DNA of 64,000 nucleotides from assembly GCA_013399855.1 (NCBI GenBank), contig VXAY01007011.1, positions 1,592,716 to 1,656,715 of the forward strand, in the 5' to 3' direction. The notes under the pieces are model-generated. The model made no database searches. It saw only the letters and a program-made list of their open reading frames with translations, and was not told the DNA's origin. How positions within the stretch are numbered: position 1 is the first letter of the stretch; each line of letters opens with the position of its first letter. Source of the DNA: Oxyruncus cristatus (taxonomy: Eukaryota > Chordata > Aves > Passeriformes > Cotingidae). Positions 47,436 through 62,844 of this stretch are shown here, in pieces. The position numbers and the translations under genes were made by a program.

Positions 47436-49424
47436 TTCACTCTAATTCATATACACACACCTTCAAACACTGCCTGAAACTTTCAAGTTTTGTGCGTGAC
47501 ATAAAATGGCAAATATTGATGTGATTTGTACTGTTATTTGTGTGTTCCCTTATTATTACATGCATTATTATTCCTGTTGCTCCAAGTAGCCTTATTCACT
47601 CATTGGGATCCCCCTGTGTTGGAGGCTGCTCAGACAGCTACAGAAAACTCAGACTCTGCTCCTATGTGCTTACAGTAAAATTTCAGTCAAAAACCAGCAG
47701 ATGAATGGGAAGAGAACAAGACAAATCAGTTCAGCAGAAAACTAGAAGTCTCCAGAAGTCTTTCAAGAGAGCAAACTAAATGTCTTGTCCTGTATTTGGT
47801 TAATATTCTTTTTGACTCTGCAAGGGTCCGGACTGTTAGGATGAATACCGGAAATAGCAGGCTTAAACGCAGAATGGCACGCAATGGGGTAAAATACACA
47901 ATGCCTGAAAATTCTGTTTCAATAAAGAATGTTAATGAAGATGTGAGTTACAGCAAACTACTCTTAATTAAATGCATTACATTAATATTGTCAGTTCACA
48001 TTGTCTGTGAAATTAGGTGCAAACAGTTATTAAGGAATAAAGAAATAGATGGCTTTATTCTTTTTCTCTGCAAGTTAAAATTCTTCAGTGTTAGATTTCT
48101 GTATATGTATTTTCCTTATTTCCTAAAGAACTAAAAGACAATGCATATGATTACTAGCATGAGATATAAACATGAATAGTGCTAGGTCAGAAAACTGATA
48201 ATTCTTTTTTAATTTATTTTGTGTAGGTTTCCTTTGCCTGATCTGTAAACATGTCAACAGACCTGCTCTGTAAGTACATTTCCATTATCCCACAGTGATT
48301 TTTTTGCACCATATGTTTTTATCAGATTCCCAGATGTACTCATGATTGATGTCTTTTATCTGAAGTATAAAGTCTGCTTTTACATTTGTGTTTCTTCTGA
48401 GACATCTGTCGAACAATATTACCATTATAATCAACAGGATTATTCTTGGAGTAAAGCATGACTTAATATGAGTAAAATTGTAAAAATCTGGCCCAAGTAT
48501 AAGAACAGACTGGTTCATTGAGACTTAAAATTACAATTCTGTCTAAAATGTTTTGTCTATCTTTGGCACAAATACCATCCCAGATTACTACAGAGTGATG
48601 TGCTCGGGGTTTTTTAATCATTTTGCCAATTTAACTCCTGTGTTTCCAATGCGTCATTATCCCGGTCATATCCAAATCTCGTGCCTCATCGCTATTATCC
48701 ATCCTTCTTTTTAACAGAAAAGAATATACAAATGGCATATCCTTATACTTTGCTGGCGTAACTACCACAAAAGACTGCTGCACACGTTTCCCCGGTTCTC
48801 GCACTCTCTCACTCCAGCTTAAGCTATCTGAAGCATTAAGCACATTTTCTATGCTTATTGATCTGATCTACATGCTTTCTTTTGGAGTCCCTCCAGTGCC
48901 TCAGCTGCCATTTTTTATCATTGCTTCCAAGGGCTGCCCAGCTGCACACTGTGCAGTATAAGAGAGGGGAATTTCAGAAACCCATTTTATCATTCCTTAA
49001 TACTTCCTCAGAGGAACAAAGAAAACAATTTTTTTTTCATTAATAATTGTATTCTGTTAATAAGTATAAACCCATCAGTGGCCGAGTGGCAGCAGTTATC
49101 TCTGGAGGTTATACCTGTATTTCAAGATCAAGTTATCTGGGCATTTTTTGAGCTTTAACTGCAAACTGGCAATTTTGGGGCATGCTTAAATGCCATTTAG
49201 ATACCGGGAGAACTCTAAAGTAAGGAATGTGATATGCCTGACTGTATTGTATAAACAGGCAGAACTGCTGTCAGGAGTGAAAATTTAAAGAACGGAGAGA
49301 GGGAAAGGTGACTGTATAGTAGTTGGGGTCAAGACTCCTGTTTGTCTGTTTTAGCAATTTTATGCCCCATCAGTTTCATTTTTCTTTTTTCAGCTTAGTA
49401 ACTCTCTCATGTTTCTCATAATGA

Positions 49425-49845
49425 TCAGTGGGTTAGAGAAGTTGTCACCTGAGTAGAGGTTGAAGGAGCTGGGTGTGTTCAGCTCAAAGAAGAGAAGGTT
49501 CAAGGGGATCTAGTCATAGTCTTCCAGTACAAAATGGTCGTTTGGAAAAGGAGTTGGAAGCGCTCTTTCCCCAAGCAATCACTGACAGGACAAGAGATGA
49601 TGGTCACAAGTTGCTTCAGGGGAGATTCTTGTGGATGCAAGGAGCATTTTGACTATGGGATTGATTAAACACTCAAATAGGCTGCCCAGGGAAGTGGTGG
49701 AGTGCCCCTCACTGGAATTACTTGAGATACAGCTTGACAAGGCCCTGGGTAATGCTATTTAAGGGCCTGCTTTCAGCAAGAGGCTGGCTTAGTTGATCTT
49801 CACAGGTCTCTTGCAACTTCAGTAATTCTGCAGTTCTGTATTTCT
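49425..49845 (+). mobile_element. CR1 LINE 3' fragment, old
   Basis: Forward CR1 blocks: gagctgggtgtgttcagctc, gcactgacaggacaaga-like text, aggctgcccagggaagtggt, ttgacaaggccctgggtaat and the diverged tail tctgcagttctgta. Confidence 0.85.
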
Positions 49846-52800
49846 TGGTGTCCTCAGCTATCTTCTGTGCAATGCTCAGTCATCCCTACCTCCTGTCCCT
49901 GGTCTTCTCAGTATTGTACTGCTTGCACTGTGCCAGGTCCTACGATACTCGGTCGTGCTAGTGGGATAGACATTTGTCTTCCCACTTGGACATGTGTGAA
50001 TGGCCCTGAGGCAATACCAGTGCTGAGGGGCCTTTACAAGTTCCAGCTGGTGGGAGTATAGAGGCATGTGGGACTTGTGACAGCCAGGCAGTGCCTTGGT
50101 AAAATGTCAGGGCACAGGAGAAAGCTAAACAATAAACCAGCAGATCTGTACAGATGTGAAGTGACTCCAGATCTTTATGTCTGTATTTATATGAATAAAT
50201 ATTTCAGAGCCAGCCCATGAGCTCAGTACTCTCCTGTACTAGCAAGCAACACTATGGTGTGTTTTGGGGATATCTACCAGACTCTGTTCCAGGTAAGGAA
50301 TTTGGATATAACCAAACTGTTGGGGAAGAGAGAAGGAGATGAGGAGCATTTAGACACGTGGAACTGATGCCAAGTGGTCTCTGCACCAAAAAAACCAGTC
50401 TCTGTCTCTTACTGTTTAGTAGTAGATACGAAGCCTAACCACCAGTCCTTAAGCTTGTCCACAGCATCATCTTTTACTAATGCTTGGTTCAATACGAGGT
50501 CAACTTCCAGCATTAAAAATCTTGTTCCAGGTCACATTAATGAAGACAATATGTATAATTAAAAAAGTAAAAAATCTATCCAAACCAGAACAAATCTCCT
50601 TAGTTTCCTTGGGAAAAAAACACTACAGTCTGGAGCAAATTGCACAAAGAAAATGTCGTGGCTGCACGATACAAGGGCTGCTTCAGCTAGACCTCAAACT
50701 CCAGCAACTAAGTCTTCAAGCTCGTGGAAATAAATCAAAAAAGCCAACATTCCAGTGATGTTTCAGCACAATGAATTTGAGGTAGCAAGTGTTTCTCTGT
50801 TTTAGGTGGAGAAACTAACAAAAAAAAAAGAAGTTTATGGAAAAATCTGGTAGCTACTGAGGTTCGGCTGGTTGGGGAAGCAGCAGACTTCCCTTGGAGC
50901 TTGTTTTTCTTTTTATCCTTGGATGAACTAGCGTGCAGTATATTATGCTGCCTGAATGTAGGGGTTTGTCACGGTTAGTGCCAAGGGCTGTCCCGGGAAT
51001 GTAGGAAGGTGACGGGTGTGAATGGAGCATGCAGTGGTCAGTGGGGCTCAAGCCTGCTCTTCGGAAACCTGTTGCTGCTCCTCTCAGCCCAGCCGGCCAA
51101 AGCCAGGCAGGAAAGGAGGTGGGTCTTTGATCTCTTTGTTGTAGCTGCTCCCTGGGAATTTGCTGAAATCAATGCCCTGTTTTCCCAAAGAAATGAATGG
51201 CTATGCCTAACTAGCTTTGTGAAGCACTGGGGAATTCACTGCTTCTGTTTATTGACAGCTGAAAAGGAGCACATGGTCCTGAATGGGTCCTCCTGGGGAA
51301 ACAAAACAGAGTGGGGTTAGACTTAGCTGAACACAGGGGCATTTGGAAAAATCTACCGAAGGACGATGGCATGGTTCCTGCCACCCTGTACTACCATAGC
51401 CTGACTTTTTACTAAAATTGATATTTTAAATAAGGTAAGGTTTGTTTTGATTTCCCATACACAGTGCAATTATGAAATGTTTGCATTTCTGTTCTTGAGT
51501 GCAAAAACAATATTTGAATTGTATTCTGTCACGGGAAACACCTAAGAGACTCATGTGCTGTTTCTAGCCTCTGTGTGTGCTCATTTGTTCTTTATCTAGT
51601 GGTAATCAATGAATATGAAAAGTAATAGAAAATAATTCAGTATTTCGGTCTTCCAGTCAGGTCCTGAACATCAGTAATTTGTGTAGGCTATTATATGCAA
51701 TTTTTTTCTGTCTTTGAGAATCAGCTCAGTTGCATCAGGTGATTTCTTGACTCGTACAGATTGCTGGGTTAATACTTACACACAAGGCAGGGACTAAAAA
51801 GCATGCCTGTCTTGCAGGAAATCTGGGAATCTAAAATCCTTAGAAATGTAAGGATATATTTCAAAACCTCTGTTTCCATACATGGAATCAAGGCAAGGGA
51901 TAGACTTACCACTATGCTTGCGGCTGGCTTTAGAGGTACAGGTTTTTTGTAGAGACAGCAAAGAGTAGCAAGAGGGGGATGATAATGAAGAAGCAGTATT
52001 TTCTTCATGCGAGTTCAGAACAGTTTATTAGACTGAAGGAATTTGGTGTGTAATTCATATGTAAATTTTTTACTGAAAACAAGAGAACAAATCACTAGAG
52101 TTCCTATATTAGTTTCTGTGGTGACTGAAGAAAAAGATTTCTGAACTCATGCAGCTACAGCTTTCAGGTGTGGCCCACTTACAATTGCAGGAAAAAAAAT
52201 AAGGTAATGTTATTTCTTCCTTTGTTAGTTTAAGTGTAAGGGCAAGCTCAGAGCAGAATAATTGCCATCATGCTGCCTTGTTCTTACATGGCAGTAGGAA
52301 TTGCTGTGTTTATGTTGCAAACCTGATTTAAAGTGTCTGTGCATATGTGCAGTAGTTTGAAAACTCTTGAGTAGTCCCCTCATTTCAGGGGAAGTGCTTG
52401 GAAAGTTCCATGGTCTGTTGGAATAGTTTGTGTTCGTCAGTCTGGCATTTTTAATTTGAGTCATTTTGAGCTAGTAATTTTACTAACTTTTGTCTCATTT
52501 TGCTCTTCTCCCAGCAGATAACTTACCTGTTTTTCTTGGAAGAGTTTGGGCTCCATATGAAAACATGCTTTCTTTAGATTACTTTGTGATCCTTAAAATG
52601 AAAACGTTGTTTAACTGTATAGCAACAGCATGTTTGCTTGTGCCTTTGCCATTGAGTTTCCAAGATTTTCAGAGACAAAAGCAAAAAAAAGCAAATGCAT
52701 TTACAATTTTGATGATGTCTAAAAACACTGAACTCAAGCAGACAGATACAATGTTTGTGGGCTCGGTTGACATTATTGTTATCCAAATGGGTCAAGACTG

Positions 52801-55393
52801 TTTTTAGACCTCACTTAAGTGTATTTATGCATGATAGGCATTGGAAGCCATTAAAATTTAAAGCTTATTTAAAGTTAACATTTAAGTTGGACAGGAGATA
52901 CATTTGTAGGTCCTTTTAATGCTGTAGTCTGGATGTGTTATGAAAATGTTGACGGGGGAGGGTTTCTGGGTACTTTTAATGGTGCAAATAGAAAAGAATT
53001 ACAGCTGAGGAAAGCTCAGTTGATTGGGGCTTTTTTAGTTGGTATAATGGAGAAGAAAGTAGATGATTCATGTGTGACACGGAAGGTGGCACTTGTTCTC
53101 TGTTACGTGGGCGATAAGACAAGGCAGAGTGTGTTATGTTTAACTTACTGGACTGGAAGGTGGTTAGCCAGGTGTGTGGGGAGGTGCATAAGGATGTTCT
53201 GGTGTCACTGTTCTCCCTTTGCCTCTTCTAACATGAAGGAGCTTTACAAAATATTAATATCGGCAATGTTGAAGTGGAAGAGGTATAAAATACTTGATTT
53301 CCAACCAACAGAGTAAAATATATCACGTAGAGGTGGGATATGTAATTATACACAGCTCAAAGTAAATATGTATGCTAAATGACTGGAGTTACACATATAC
53401 ATATCTGATGAAGGCTGCATGTCCCCCAAGGTGATGCCTTTACCATCCTTTGATCTTGTCCTTTGAGCTGGGAAAGTATGAAAACAGGAACAAATTCCTT
53501 GCAATTTTGCATTGCAAGATTGCTTCTTAGATTCTAGTAATAGCGACTACTGTTACTTTTGTGTGTGCGTGACTTTTGGAAATAATTTAAAGAAACTATA
53601 AATTAATCAGAAATACAGAAAAAGTGTTTGTATTTTATTTGATCTCAAACTGAGATGACTGTCAGTAGTAGAATAAATAGGGCTTTATGGAGATATTTAT
53701 AATCTGAGTTTAGAAAGCTTCATCTGTAGGAAAAAATCTGCAATTTTTGTAAACCCATAAATTTTTGCAACTCTCATTTAATTCTTCTATAATTATCTTG
53801 AACCATGTACTTTGTCTTTCTGTATTTCTATATTACTCTTAGAAAGCAGAGTAAAGGTTGTCCTTATGCCTGAGGAGAATAGTCATTGTAAGGACAATGT
53901 GCTATACTGCTGCTTAATCCGTTGCTGCCAATTTTATTATCCTTTCTTAGTCAGTCTGTTAAAGAAGCTCTGGTGGACCTAATTTCTTTAGTAGAGTATC
54001 AGTCAAGACATTAGGTAATCATCTTGTGGTTCCCATTAAAAGTCTTTAGTATAGAAAAAATACACGTAAATGTTAGATCTTATGAAAAAGAAAACAAGAA
54101 AATGGAAATGCAGATATGACACTTGCACATGTGAGTATTTTTTTCCACAGAAATACATTTTTGTGTCTGTTCAGCAGCAGCTTCCCAATGCCTACTTTTT
54201 TTTTTAAGAAATCACTTCATGCCTTAAAAATGGAGAATAATTTAACAGGGTCATGAAGGCAAAGGATGAGAGTATCCTACTGTTTTTTTTTCCCAGAGGA
54301 ACTGGGAATCAAGCATGCTTTTCATGTTGGAAATGAGGCAGGGAATAACAGAAGTTGTTGGCAGTATCCTCTGTTATGAAGTGGATGCATAATAAGAGCT
54401 AAAGCTGTTCTGCTAAGCTGTTACTGACCTTTCATTTACAAAAGCCAATGCTTTTAAAAGAAGACTCCTTCATTTCAGTATTTTAAATATAAATGTTAGG
54501 GTTCATTAGTCAAAAAAATTTTTTTTTTTCTCTTGGGTGAGTTCTCTTGGAATATCAGTGGGAAGCTTGGATGGTTCACTGAGGAAGTTGACTGATTTTC
54601 CAGTTTTATTCAGGCATAGTTTCCACTGAATGTAATATGGATTGGAGTATTCTTTCAGGACAGACTCCAGGGTTGCAGCTCCAACCAGTCTATGTGTCCG
54701 TGTATTCACTTCTCCCCATGGACTTCCTTATTTCATAACGTGGCTACTTGCACATCAGTAGAGCTAAGTGCACAGACTAATACCTGCAGAGGTGGGTCAC
54801 ATAATTTTGCACTGCACTTTTATTCCTCGTAGCTGTGGCTTGCTTCATGTTGTTACAGCTGCCTCTAAAGAGTTCAAGTTCTCCAGCCATGGGATGAGTA
54901 CAGTATCTCTTTGCTCTGTCATGCCAGGCTTCCTCATTGCATCCTATGGTAAACGCATATTTCCTTCTCCAAAGTGTGTCCACCTGCCTGGTTCTATCTT
55001 TTAGTAAGCAGCTGGAAATATATCCCAGCTGCTAGTACCTTTGCTGGGAAAGTTCCCACAAGTCCATGTTGAAAGTTTTATCATCAGTGGAAAATCAAGA
55101 ATCAATTTGGACTGGTTTCCTAAGGAGAGGTAGCTTTTGCCACCAAACTCCCACCAGTCTCCTCCACACAGCATCTGGACTTGGTGGCCAGTGACAACCA
55201 AGTTCAGTGACGGAGAGAGAGACCCAATCTAAGGTTCCCTTTTAAGGGAATGTTGCAAGGGTTGGAAATATTTCAACTAATTAATACTAAGCTTTAGTCA
55301 TTACAATTGCTGCACTTCGTTTATCAGAATTGAAACCATGGTGTTGACCTGCCATCAATAAAACTGTCAACTGTATTAATGCACTTGATAGAG

Positions 55394-55435
55394 TGTGTGT
55401 GTGTGTGGCTGTGTGCATGTGTATTTATACACACA
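55394..55435. repeat. TG/CA microsatellite
   Basis: gtgtgtgtgtgtgtg followed by an interrupted gtgtgcatgtgt and a run of acacacata. Confidence 0.85.
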
Positions 55436-58400
55436 TACATTTAGGAAGACATATGTGCCTGGGTTTTTTTCCTGCTAGTAAAAAGATGGAAAAATCTGGT
55501 GTCTGTGTTAAGTTGCCTCAGTAGCATTTGCATTCTCCACCAAAAGGTCTGACACTAAAATAAATCAACCAGCCTGTCAAAAATCTCCCCAAAAGGCCTC
55601 TTTGCTTGTGACCAATGAAAGCTTCTTTTGCTATGGTAGGTAGAATCTGTGCTGTGGGAGATGTGGATTAGGGAGTCCAACATGTGGCCCAGCAGCCCCA
55701 GGGTGAATATAAGAAATTTGAATATGACTCTCTTGATGGCTGTCTGTGTTTCTGTGAACAGGGAGATTTTAGTTTTGCTGTCTGCAGTACAGAAGCAGCT
55801 AGGGAAGACCTAAAGCAAGATGAAGGTGTTGCAGCCAAGGAGCCATAGCCTTGCAGCAGGTCTGACTGCTGGAGAAGATGAGCAGAGTGCATCAGGAAGG
55901 CTTTGCTCTTAAACGGCTCTTGCTGGGTATTTTGTAGGACCATGCTATGCTGACTGAGGCTCTTTCTCATTAAAAAATAGTAGTTGTTTCTGTGAATTTG
56001 CTGTTAACTTCCTTTCCTGTTTTTGGTTCTACTTTATATGACTTCAGACACCGGAGGGAGAGGGATAAAAGGAAAAAAAGCCCTGAAAAATCCAACTGTG
56101 TTTTTGAATTTCATTGTCTGAAATGCGTTCAGCATTTAACAGTGAGAGAAGTCTCTTTGTTTGTGCTGATTGGAAGCTATTAAATGTAAACTACAGGAGG
56201 TGATTTCACTTGAACTGTGCTCATTATGTGTATGGGTTCTGATAACAACCAAACCCCATGTGTTGTACTGGAAATGTGACACGTATGTTTTATACCAAGA
56301 ATAACAAGCAAAAGATTATTTTTTAAATTAGCTTGCAATCAATCAATGAATTTTTTGACCTCAGGTCATTTATAGATGAATGAACCTACCAAGAACTTTG
56401 ATAAATCAGTTGATCAAACTGCAGTGAAGTTAAGTGATAAACACACCTACATACTTTCCCTGCTGTTTGGTTTGTTGGGGTTTTTTTCTCTAATTTTATA
56501 GGAAAGACTTGTAAGTTACTGCCCTTTCAGGTGTTCAAATAGTGAAGGTAACTTTTTTCCCTTCTAGCTGGGAAGTTTGTAAGATAGAGCAGAGCACAGA
56601 TTGGCTTTTCCTGCGCTGGCTTCACGGGAACCTGATGAAACTGCTGAATTTCACAGCCCAGATGTGATTCTTGAGGCTCCTCTAACTGTTTTGCTAGGAT
56701 TTTCCAGACAGAAGGAGCACAGTAGCCTCATTGGGATTGGTGTGAAACTGACTTTTGTGGGAAACTAGTTAAATTCCTTCTGGCTATGTCTGTTGTAGTA
56801 CTTCGTGGCCACCAGGCAAAAAACTTAACTGTTCCCAGATGTGCTTGACTGTCATCATGATTACTCCCTATTAGGAACTAGTAATGAATCATGGTTGTTG
56901 TTATCTTGCATATGTTTGTATAACAAATAGTTTTGGAGTTCTGAAGACTTTACATGTTGGAACTTGTGTCTGCCAGGAAAATGCATTTGTGCTTTGTGTT
57001 AGAAGGTTTCTTTACAGTCAGATAAGTGCTGAGCCTCCCTTCTCAGAGGCATTCTTCCATAAGAACAGCTGTGCTGTCAGGATCGTACTGCTGAGAGGAA
57101 GGAGCAGATGCCTTGACAGATGATCTCCCACTGCTGGAAACCCAGGGATGTGCCCTCCCTCTGAATCTTCATTCTTCTGGGGAACAAAAACAGAGGCACG
57201 GGGAGATGGGAGGTGAGGTGAGGGAAAATGTCACTGCAAATCAGTGGCTGGGTCAGGATGCCTGAGGGCTGGGTTCACCTGCAGTGCTGGGTCACAGTTT
57301 TAGGGAATCAGCTCGACCTGCCGGTCTGACTGAATGTATGGGGTGGGGTGGCAGTAAGGCATGTTTGCTGTTCTGTTTCTCTGTTTCTGTCTCCAAATAT
57401 AGTAACTAATTTTTAAAGTTTTACATTTTAGGAGCATGAGGTCATGTTCCCATGAATATGTTTAACGTTAAGAATGATTTCTGGGATGTTTGCAAACCAC
57501 CTACTGTTCCCCTTCCCAGGGAGAGGGGGCCCCAGCAGGCGTTGGCATTTATGTGCAGGGTGCTGCTCACTCCTGCACAGGAACAGGACTCCTCCTCCCC
57601 CTCCACCTGCATCTCAGGAGCTCCTGTCCACTCGCCAGAAAGCCCAGGGCATGGCAGTGGCTAGCACAAGGCTTTGGTAAGGAGCTGATACTGCCCCAGC
57701 AGCACGTCCACAGTGTCTCTGCTGGTGCCATCAGGAAGACTGGGAGGCTTCTTGGTCTCCGTGTGTCAAAGGCGTGGGAACTCACTGCTTGAAATTTATA
57801 AAGTTTCCCTCTTAAGCACGTAAGAGTAAAACTCTTTTTCCCCCTCCCTTCTTTTTGCGGGTGGTGTTATTTTGGGTCCAGTGTTATGGAAAATATAGTA
57901 CCTTCTTCCTAAATAACACACTGTGTCAATCACAAAAGTGCAAGTTTTCAGTCTTTGCTCGGGTGAGCAATTATGATTGCAAAGTCAGGAGTATGGTTTC
58001 TTGATTTATTTTTTTTCTTTTTTTCCTGTGCAGAGCTGAGCAGTTTTACCTCTCTGTTAATACAAGGTTTTGATGTATGAGATAGATGTGAAAAGGAGAC
58101 ATTGAAGAAATGTTTGCCTATTTTGATGCTGGATTAGGGGTCAGTTATTACAGTTAAAAAGTGAAGATCAGTCAGTAGAAAACTGAGCATGACATTCTGC
58201 ATTCTGGTAATTATAGCAAGTTCTATTTTACTTTACTATAAATAGAATAAATTATTAAGAGCTTCATTTTGCACATCAAACTTAGGACACGTAAGGCTTC
58301 TTTCATAAACACTTTTTTACAGTGGGAAGTGTGTCAGTGGCCCACAATAATGGGAAAATAACTTTTGATTAACTGTTTGCTAATTGAGTACTTTGACTTT

Positions 58401-58486
58401 TTTGCCAAATAAATTATCTTGTAGAACAAGGTTTTCAAGCTTTTCCAGCACAGAGTGCTGAAGAACAAACCACAGGGCAGGAAACC

Positions 58487-58510
58487 CTCATGCACCACCT
58501 CATGCACCAC
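58487..58510. repeat. Two tandem copies of a 12-mer
   Basis: ctcatgcaccac occurs twice in direct succession, followed by a partial third copy. Confidence 0.85.
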
Positions 58511-61500
58511 CTCACACACCTTTGGGTAAGAAGAACCAAGACTGGTATGTGCAAAGCATCTTGGACAGAAAACAGACAGTATTTTTGCAGCGTTCCTCTA
58601 AGTGAAAGCTGAACAAGGCTAATGGAGCAGTGCAGTTTTACTCTGGGATAAATTACTGTTTTTTGCTATGCAAATCTTATGATTGTAATTAGTGTAGGAT
58701 TTGGACTGTTGTGTACACTGATCTTTGCTCCCTCTGTGCATGGGAGCTAATTCTAATGCTGCAAAACAGCATAACAAATGTCAAGTGCTGCTCAGACGCC
58801 GATCTTTTCTTGCTCGAAGTGGACATTCTAGAAGGAATGATTTACCTCTGCCTTCACAGGGGACATAATTGTACTGCAGGCATCTTGTGGGCCACTGAAG
58901 TGTTCAGGTACTGTAAAGTCTCTCTTGAAAATAGAGGTTGGAGAAAACGCAGGAAGGACATTCTGATAGGCATCTAGTTTTTAGCAAACTGGTTTTAAAA
59001 AGTGATGTTCTGCTGCTGATTGGTTAAGGAGCTGGTGGCATGTCTGAGCTATCATGACAGTGATTGCAGTTCCTAGTATGGTTATGTATAGCTCCTGTTA
59101 TCTCTGCAGCGGGCTCTGTGTAACCGCAGCCTGTGGCTCCCTGCCCACGCTAATGAGCTCTCACCGAGGCTGGGCTTGTGCCTGTGGGGGTGGCACAGTA
59201 CTTGACAGTGCTGCTGTTTTGGAAACCAGTTTGTTGACTGTGCTCAAGTCCCGCTTGCCCAAGCTGCCGTGCCAGCTTGGCTACTGTTGGCTGCGGGAGC
59301 TTGAGGCTGGCCCCAGAGCCGTCTGGAGGGCGAGGCAGGCTGTTCACTGAGGCTGCCAGGCTGTGTAGTCTGAAGCAAAGGAGAACTGTCACCTAGACCT
59401 GGACTGGGGGAAGCGCCAGCATGGTGAGGATGGTACAGGTGAGCCACATTCACAGCCCATTCTCCTCCCTGGGAACATGGCTACCAGCGTTCAGTCAGCT
59501 CATGTGGTCGGAGTGCATCCTGCAGGCAGTGGCTCTCACTTTTCTGATGACCCAAAGAGCTAGGGAAAGCCATGGCTGCTGCCAACCATGCCTCTCAATA
59601 GCTGGGAGAAGTGGGAGCAGATTCAGGCGCAGGGATGCCAGGCTTGGGGTGTACAGATGTACCCTTCTGTCAGCCCCTCCAGAGGCAGTTTGCAGGGGGC
59701 GAGCACCTTGTCCTTGCGATTAAGGTGGCGGCTGCACACCTGCAACCTGGTTGGAGTCTGCACCTGCAGCTGTGCCAGGCTCTTCTGTATGCCTGTCTTC
59801 CCACTGGTGCAGTGAAGTTCAGCAAAGTAAAAATCTTAACAGCTACAAGATTTATTAGGGTTGTGTAGTTGTATCGATAGATAGATAAAAAGGCATGATT
59901 TGGAATTTTTTCAGAATCTCTGCAAAGACAGAGAAAGAATGAAGAAATACCCTCTAGGGGACAATATAGCACTGTTGTTCTAAAGGTATAGTAAATGACA
60001 CAATCTGTTTTTTAACGGCTTGTCACTCCTGTGAATCTCATTTATTTCCTTTTGTTCCCTGCTCATCTAAATCACAGCAAAGCAGAGGAATGGTGGCAGT
60101 TTTACTTTTTCTTGCATGCTTGCACATGACCTCGAACCCATTAATTTTGTTTGTGTAAATACAGTTTAAGGGAGCAAGGAAACTGAAAAAGCATTGAGGT
60201 ACTAAAGTGCCCAACAAAAAGCAGAAAAAAGTCTTCTTCACAGAAAATGATTTTTCTAACCAAGTGTATTTCATTTCTAGTGCTGATACAACAAAGTGTG
60301 TGTTGTTTCCATGCCTGGATGCTTGATATTTCAAAACAGGTTAGAGTGTGTTCTGAAGATGTTGTTGAAAAAATGCAGTTTACCTAATTATCCAAGTTAA
60401 AAAGTGGAGTAAAATCTGTGTAGGCTTTGCAAACCAGTGCCGTGCTGCAGCTATATATGCATTCCTTCACCAATGGTGTCGGTAATTTAGCCTTGAAATA
60501 TGAAGGATCATGACTTCATCTGTAGTTATCTCTGAGGAAGATTGTAAACTTGACAGTTTTCCACTGTTAGTTTTGGGGAGAAAAATTACGAAGCTACCTG
60601 TTCCCCAGGGTAGTCCCTGAAGTTACTCTGTTTGCAGTGCTCCAATCCTGTGGCTCTGGTACACCTGGCAATTTTTAGAGTGCAATAAATTCTGAGTCAG
60701 GGTACTCACATGTTGGTGTGGAGTCAGAAATACTGTGCAGTGACAGTAATACCAGTATGCCTCTTAAATAACTTAAGTAATCTAGTTATTTTCAGGTCCC
60801 GTATAAAAAAACATAGAAAATCTTAGAACAAGCCTTGGACAGCTCTGGATATTTCAAGGTGTCATGCAGCTATGCCAGGTCAGAATCCCAAGCCATGTTG
60901 GCAAGGTACTTAGAAGCACTTCCAGCTCTGCAGCTAATTTCATTCAGGGCTTTTCATGCTGCTTAGGTGTGCTACCTGAGGAGCCATCTGTGGGGCTCCT
61001 AAGCTCAGTGACATGCTCAACACCTCTTCTGATGCAAAGCAGTCCCTGATTTTAGAGAAGTGCCTCCCCAGTGCCCACATGTGTGAATCATTTCAGATCT
61101 TATGTCTTGGATCTGGAGGACCAAGGGGGGTTAGCTAATGGAACACTACTGCTGAATTTGGAGGCAGATTCAAGGAATACCTTTTTCCCCCGCTTTCCTT
61201 TTCCAGCCTACCTGTGAGCTGCCCACCCTGGGGCCTCTGTGGTGGGCACTGCCCTGGGGAGGCTGGCAGGTTTGCTCAGGAGCTTGGCAGTGATGAATCA
61301 CAGAAGTATGGCATGGATTGATAAGGTCGTGTACTTTACGATTAGACACATCCTTCCTCTAACAGCAGTTCTTTGTCTCCATTTTGCTTTTGGTAATGTG
61401 TTTTGGCAGTTTGCATACAATGACTCTCCAAGCAGGAGCTGTTTGACTTGAGACAAAGTCACTATTATTCTAGGTAAGCTCAGGAAGCCCTCCTAATTTT

Positions 61501-62844
61501 GTTGTCCTCAAAAGGGTGACTTCTGGAATTTATTTAAAAGTCAATTAAGTTAAATCATCAAGGAAATTGTTTTTTTCTTGCAGCCTAGCTGTAAAGGACT
61601 TTCAGGTGCACAAACCAGTGTATAACAAGAAAAATCTGCTTTGCAGCTGTATTGTTGGTTTTTGTACATTTTAAGTGAGGGCTGTAGAGGGGCATGTTCT
61701 TTATCTGTAGCGCTAGCAAAAAAAGTAGTGTATTTCAGCTACTCATAGTGCAGGTGTACAGCCTGGGAACCATGGCAAAAGAAAACTTACATGGTCCCAA
61801 ATTATTTTAAAATACAGACTATTGTAGTGCCTGCAGCCTGAACAACACACAAGTCTACCTCCTCATTTAAAATTGATCGAGAGCCCAAAGAACTGGGTAG
61901 AAGCACTTCTGGCTTATTTGGGACATTTTGGACTAGACTATCAAGGTGTCTAATTTAGTCAAGTGCCTACATATGTTTACAAATGAAAACCTTTTTGAGC
62001 TACTGTGAATATGGTATTTATGGTGCTACTGTCCTTTGTCAAAGACATCTCTGATGTCTCCCCAGGCAAAATCTCCTGAGCTTTCTATGCTTCTCTTGAT
62101 CTCTCCTTGGTTACAAGCCCCTGTCTGAGGTGAAGCCTCACCTCTCCTGCCCCAGTCTCTGCTACAGCGTCCTGTGGCTCCCTTGGACTCTCTTGACTGT
62201 CCTGGCTCCCCTCCTCTGCTCTGTATTGTCACTTACTGAATAGACTTGCTCAGCAGAGTTTTCAGAAGGAAAACAAAACGAGGTAGTCATGGATGACCAA
62301 TACCAGCTTTTCCTTTTAACTCAGTCGTAAAGCATTGTTGGCTCACTGGTTTGGTTTCTACTGTCTATAAAAAGGTTTTGTGCAAGAAATCCCCTTTTTC
62401 CCATCGCCCTGTGTGACAGCAGTGCCGAGATGACCTTCTGCTGGAAAGTCTCATTGCTCAGTTGTGTCGCTGCTCAGTATGAGTTTCCCTGGCAACTAGT
62501 TTGAGCTGCGCTGAACCAAAAATATCTCACTGTGCTGGGGGAAAGTCAGTTTGCAGACATGTATTTCTCTTTAATGACTTCTCTGGATGGTCAGAGAAGT
62601 CAGCCTGCAGATGTCATTATTGGGAACCAGCAACTGGGAGATGTGGTGTGCCCCTTTTCCTTACTCCCATAGCCAGCGAGGCCTACAAGAAGGCTGCTCT
62701 TGTGTGATTGCCAACTGAGTTGAGACTGTAAGACCCATCATACTTATTTTTCATGGTATACTGTGGGTCTTGTCTTCTACAGAGAATGGTCTGTGCAGCA
62801 GACACAAAGCCTTTCTTTAATTCTTTGGATCTCTGCAAATTACA

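Noticed and set aside
47825..47888. Exon-like 64 bases with a basic peptide
   Set aside because: Weak GTAAAA donor, and a length that would break the phase between the 41.6 kb and 63.3 kb candidate exons.
52933..53316. 127-codon ORF
   Set aside because: No recognisable domain, no poly(A) signal in place and no splice context; length alone is weak evidence in 64 kb.
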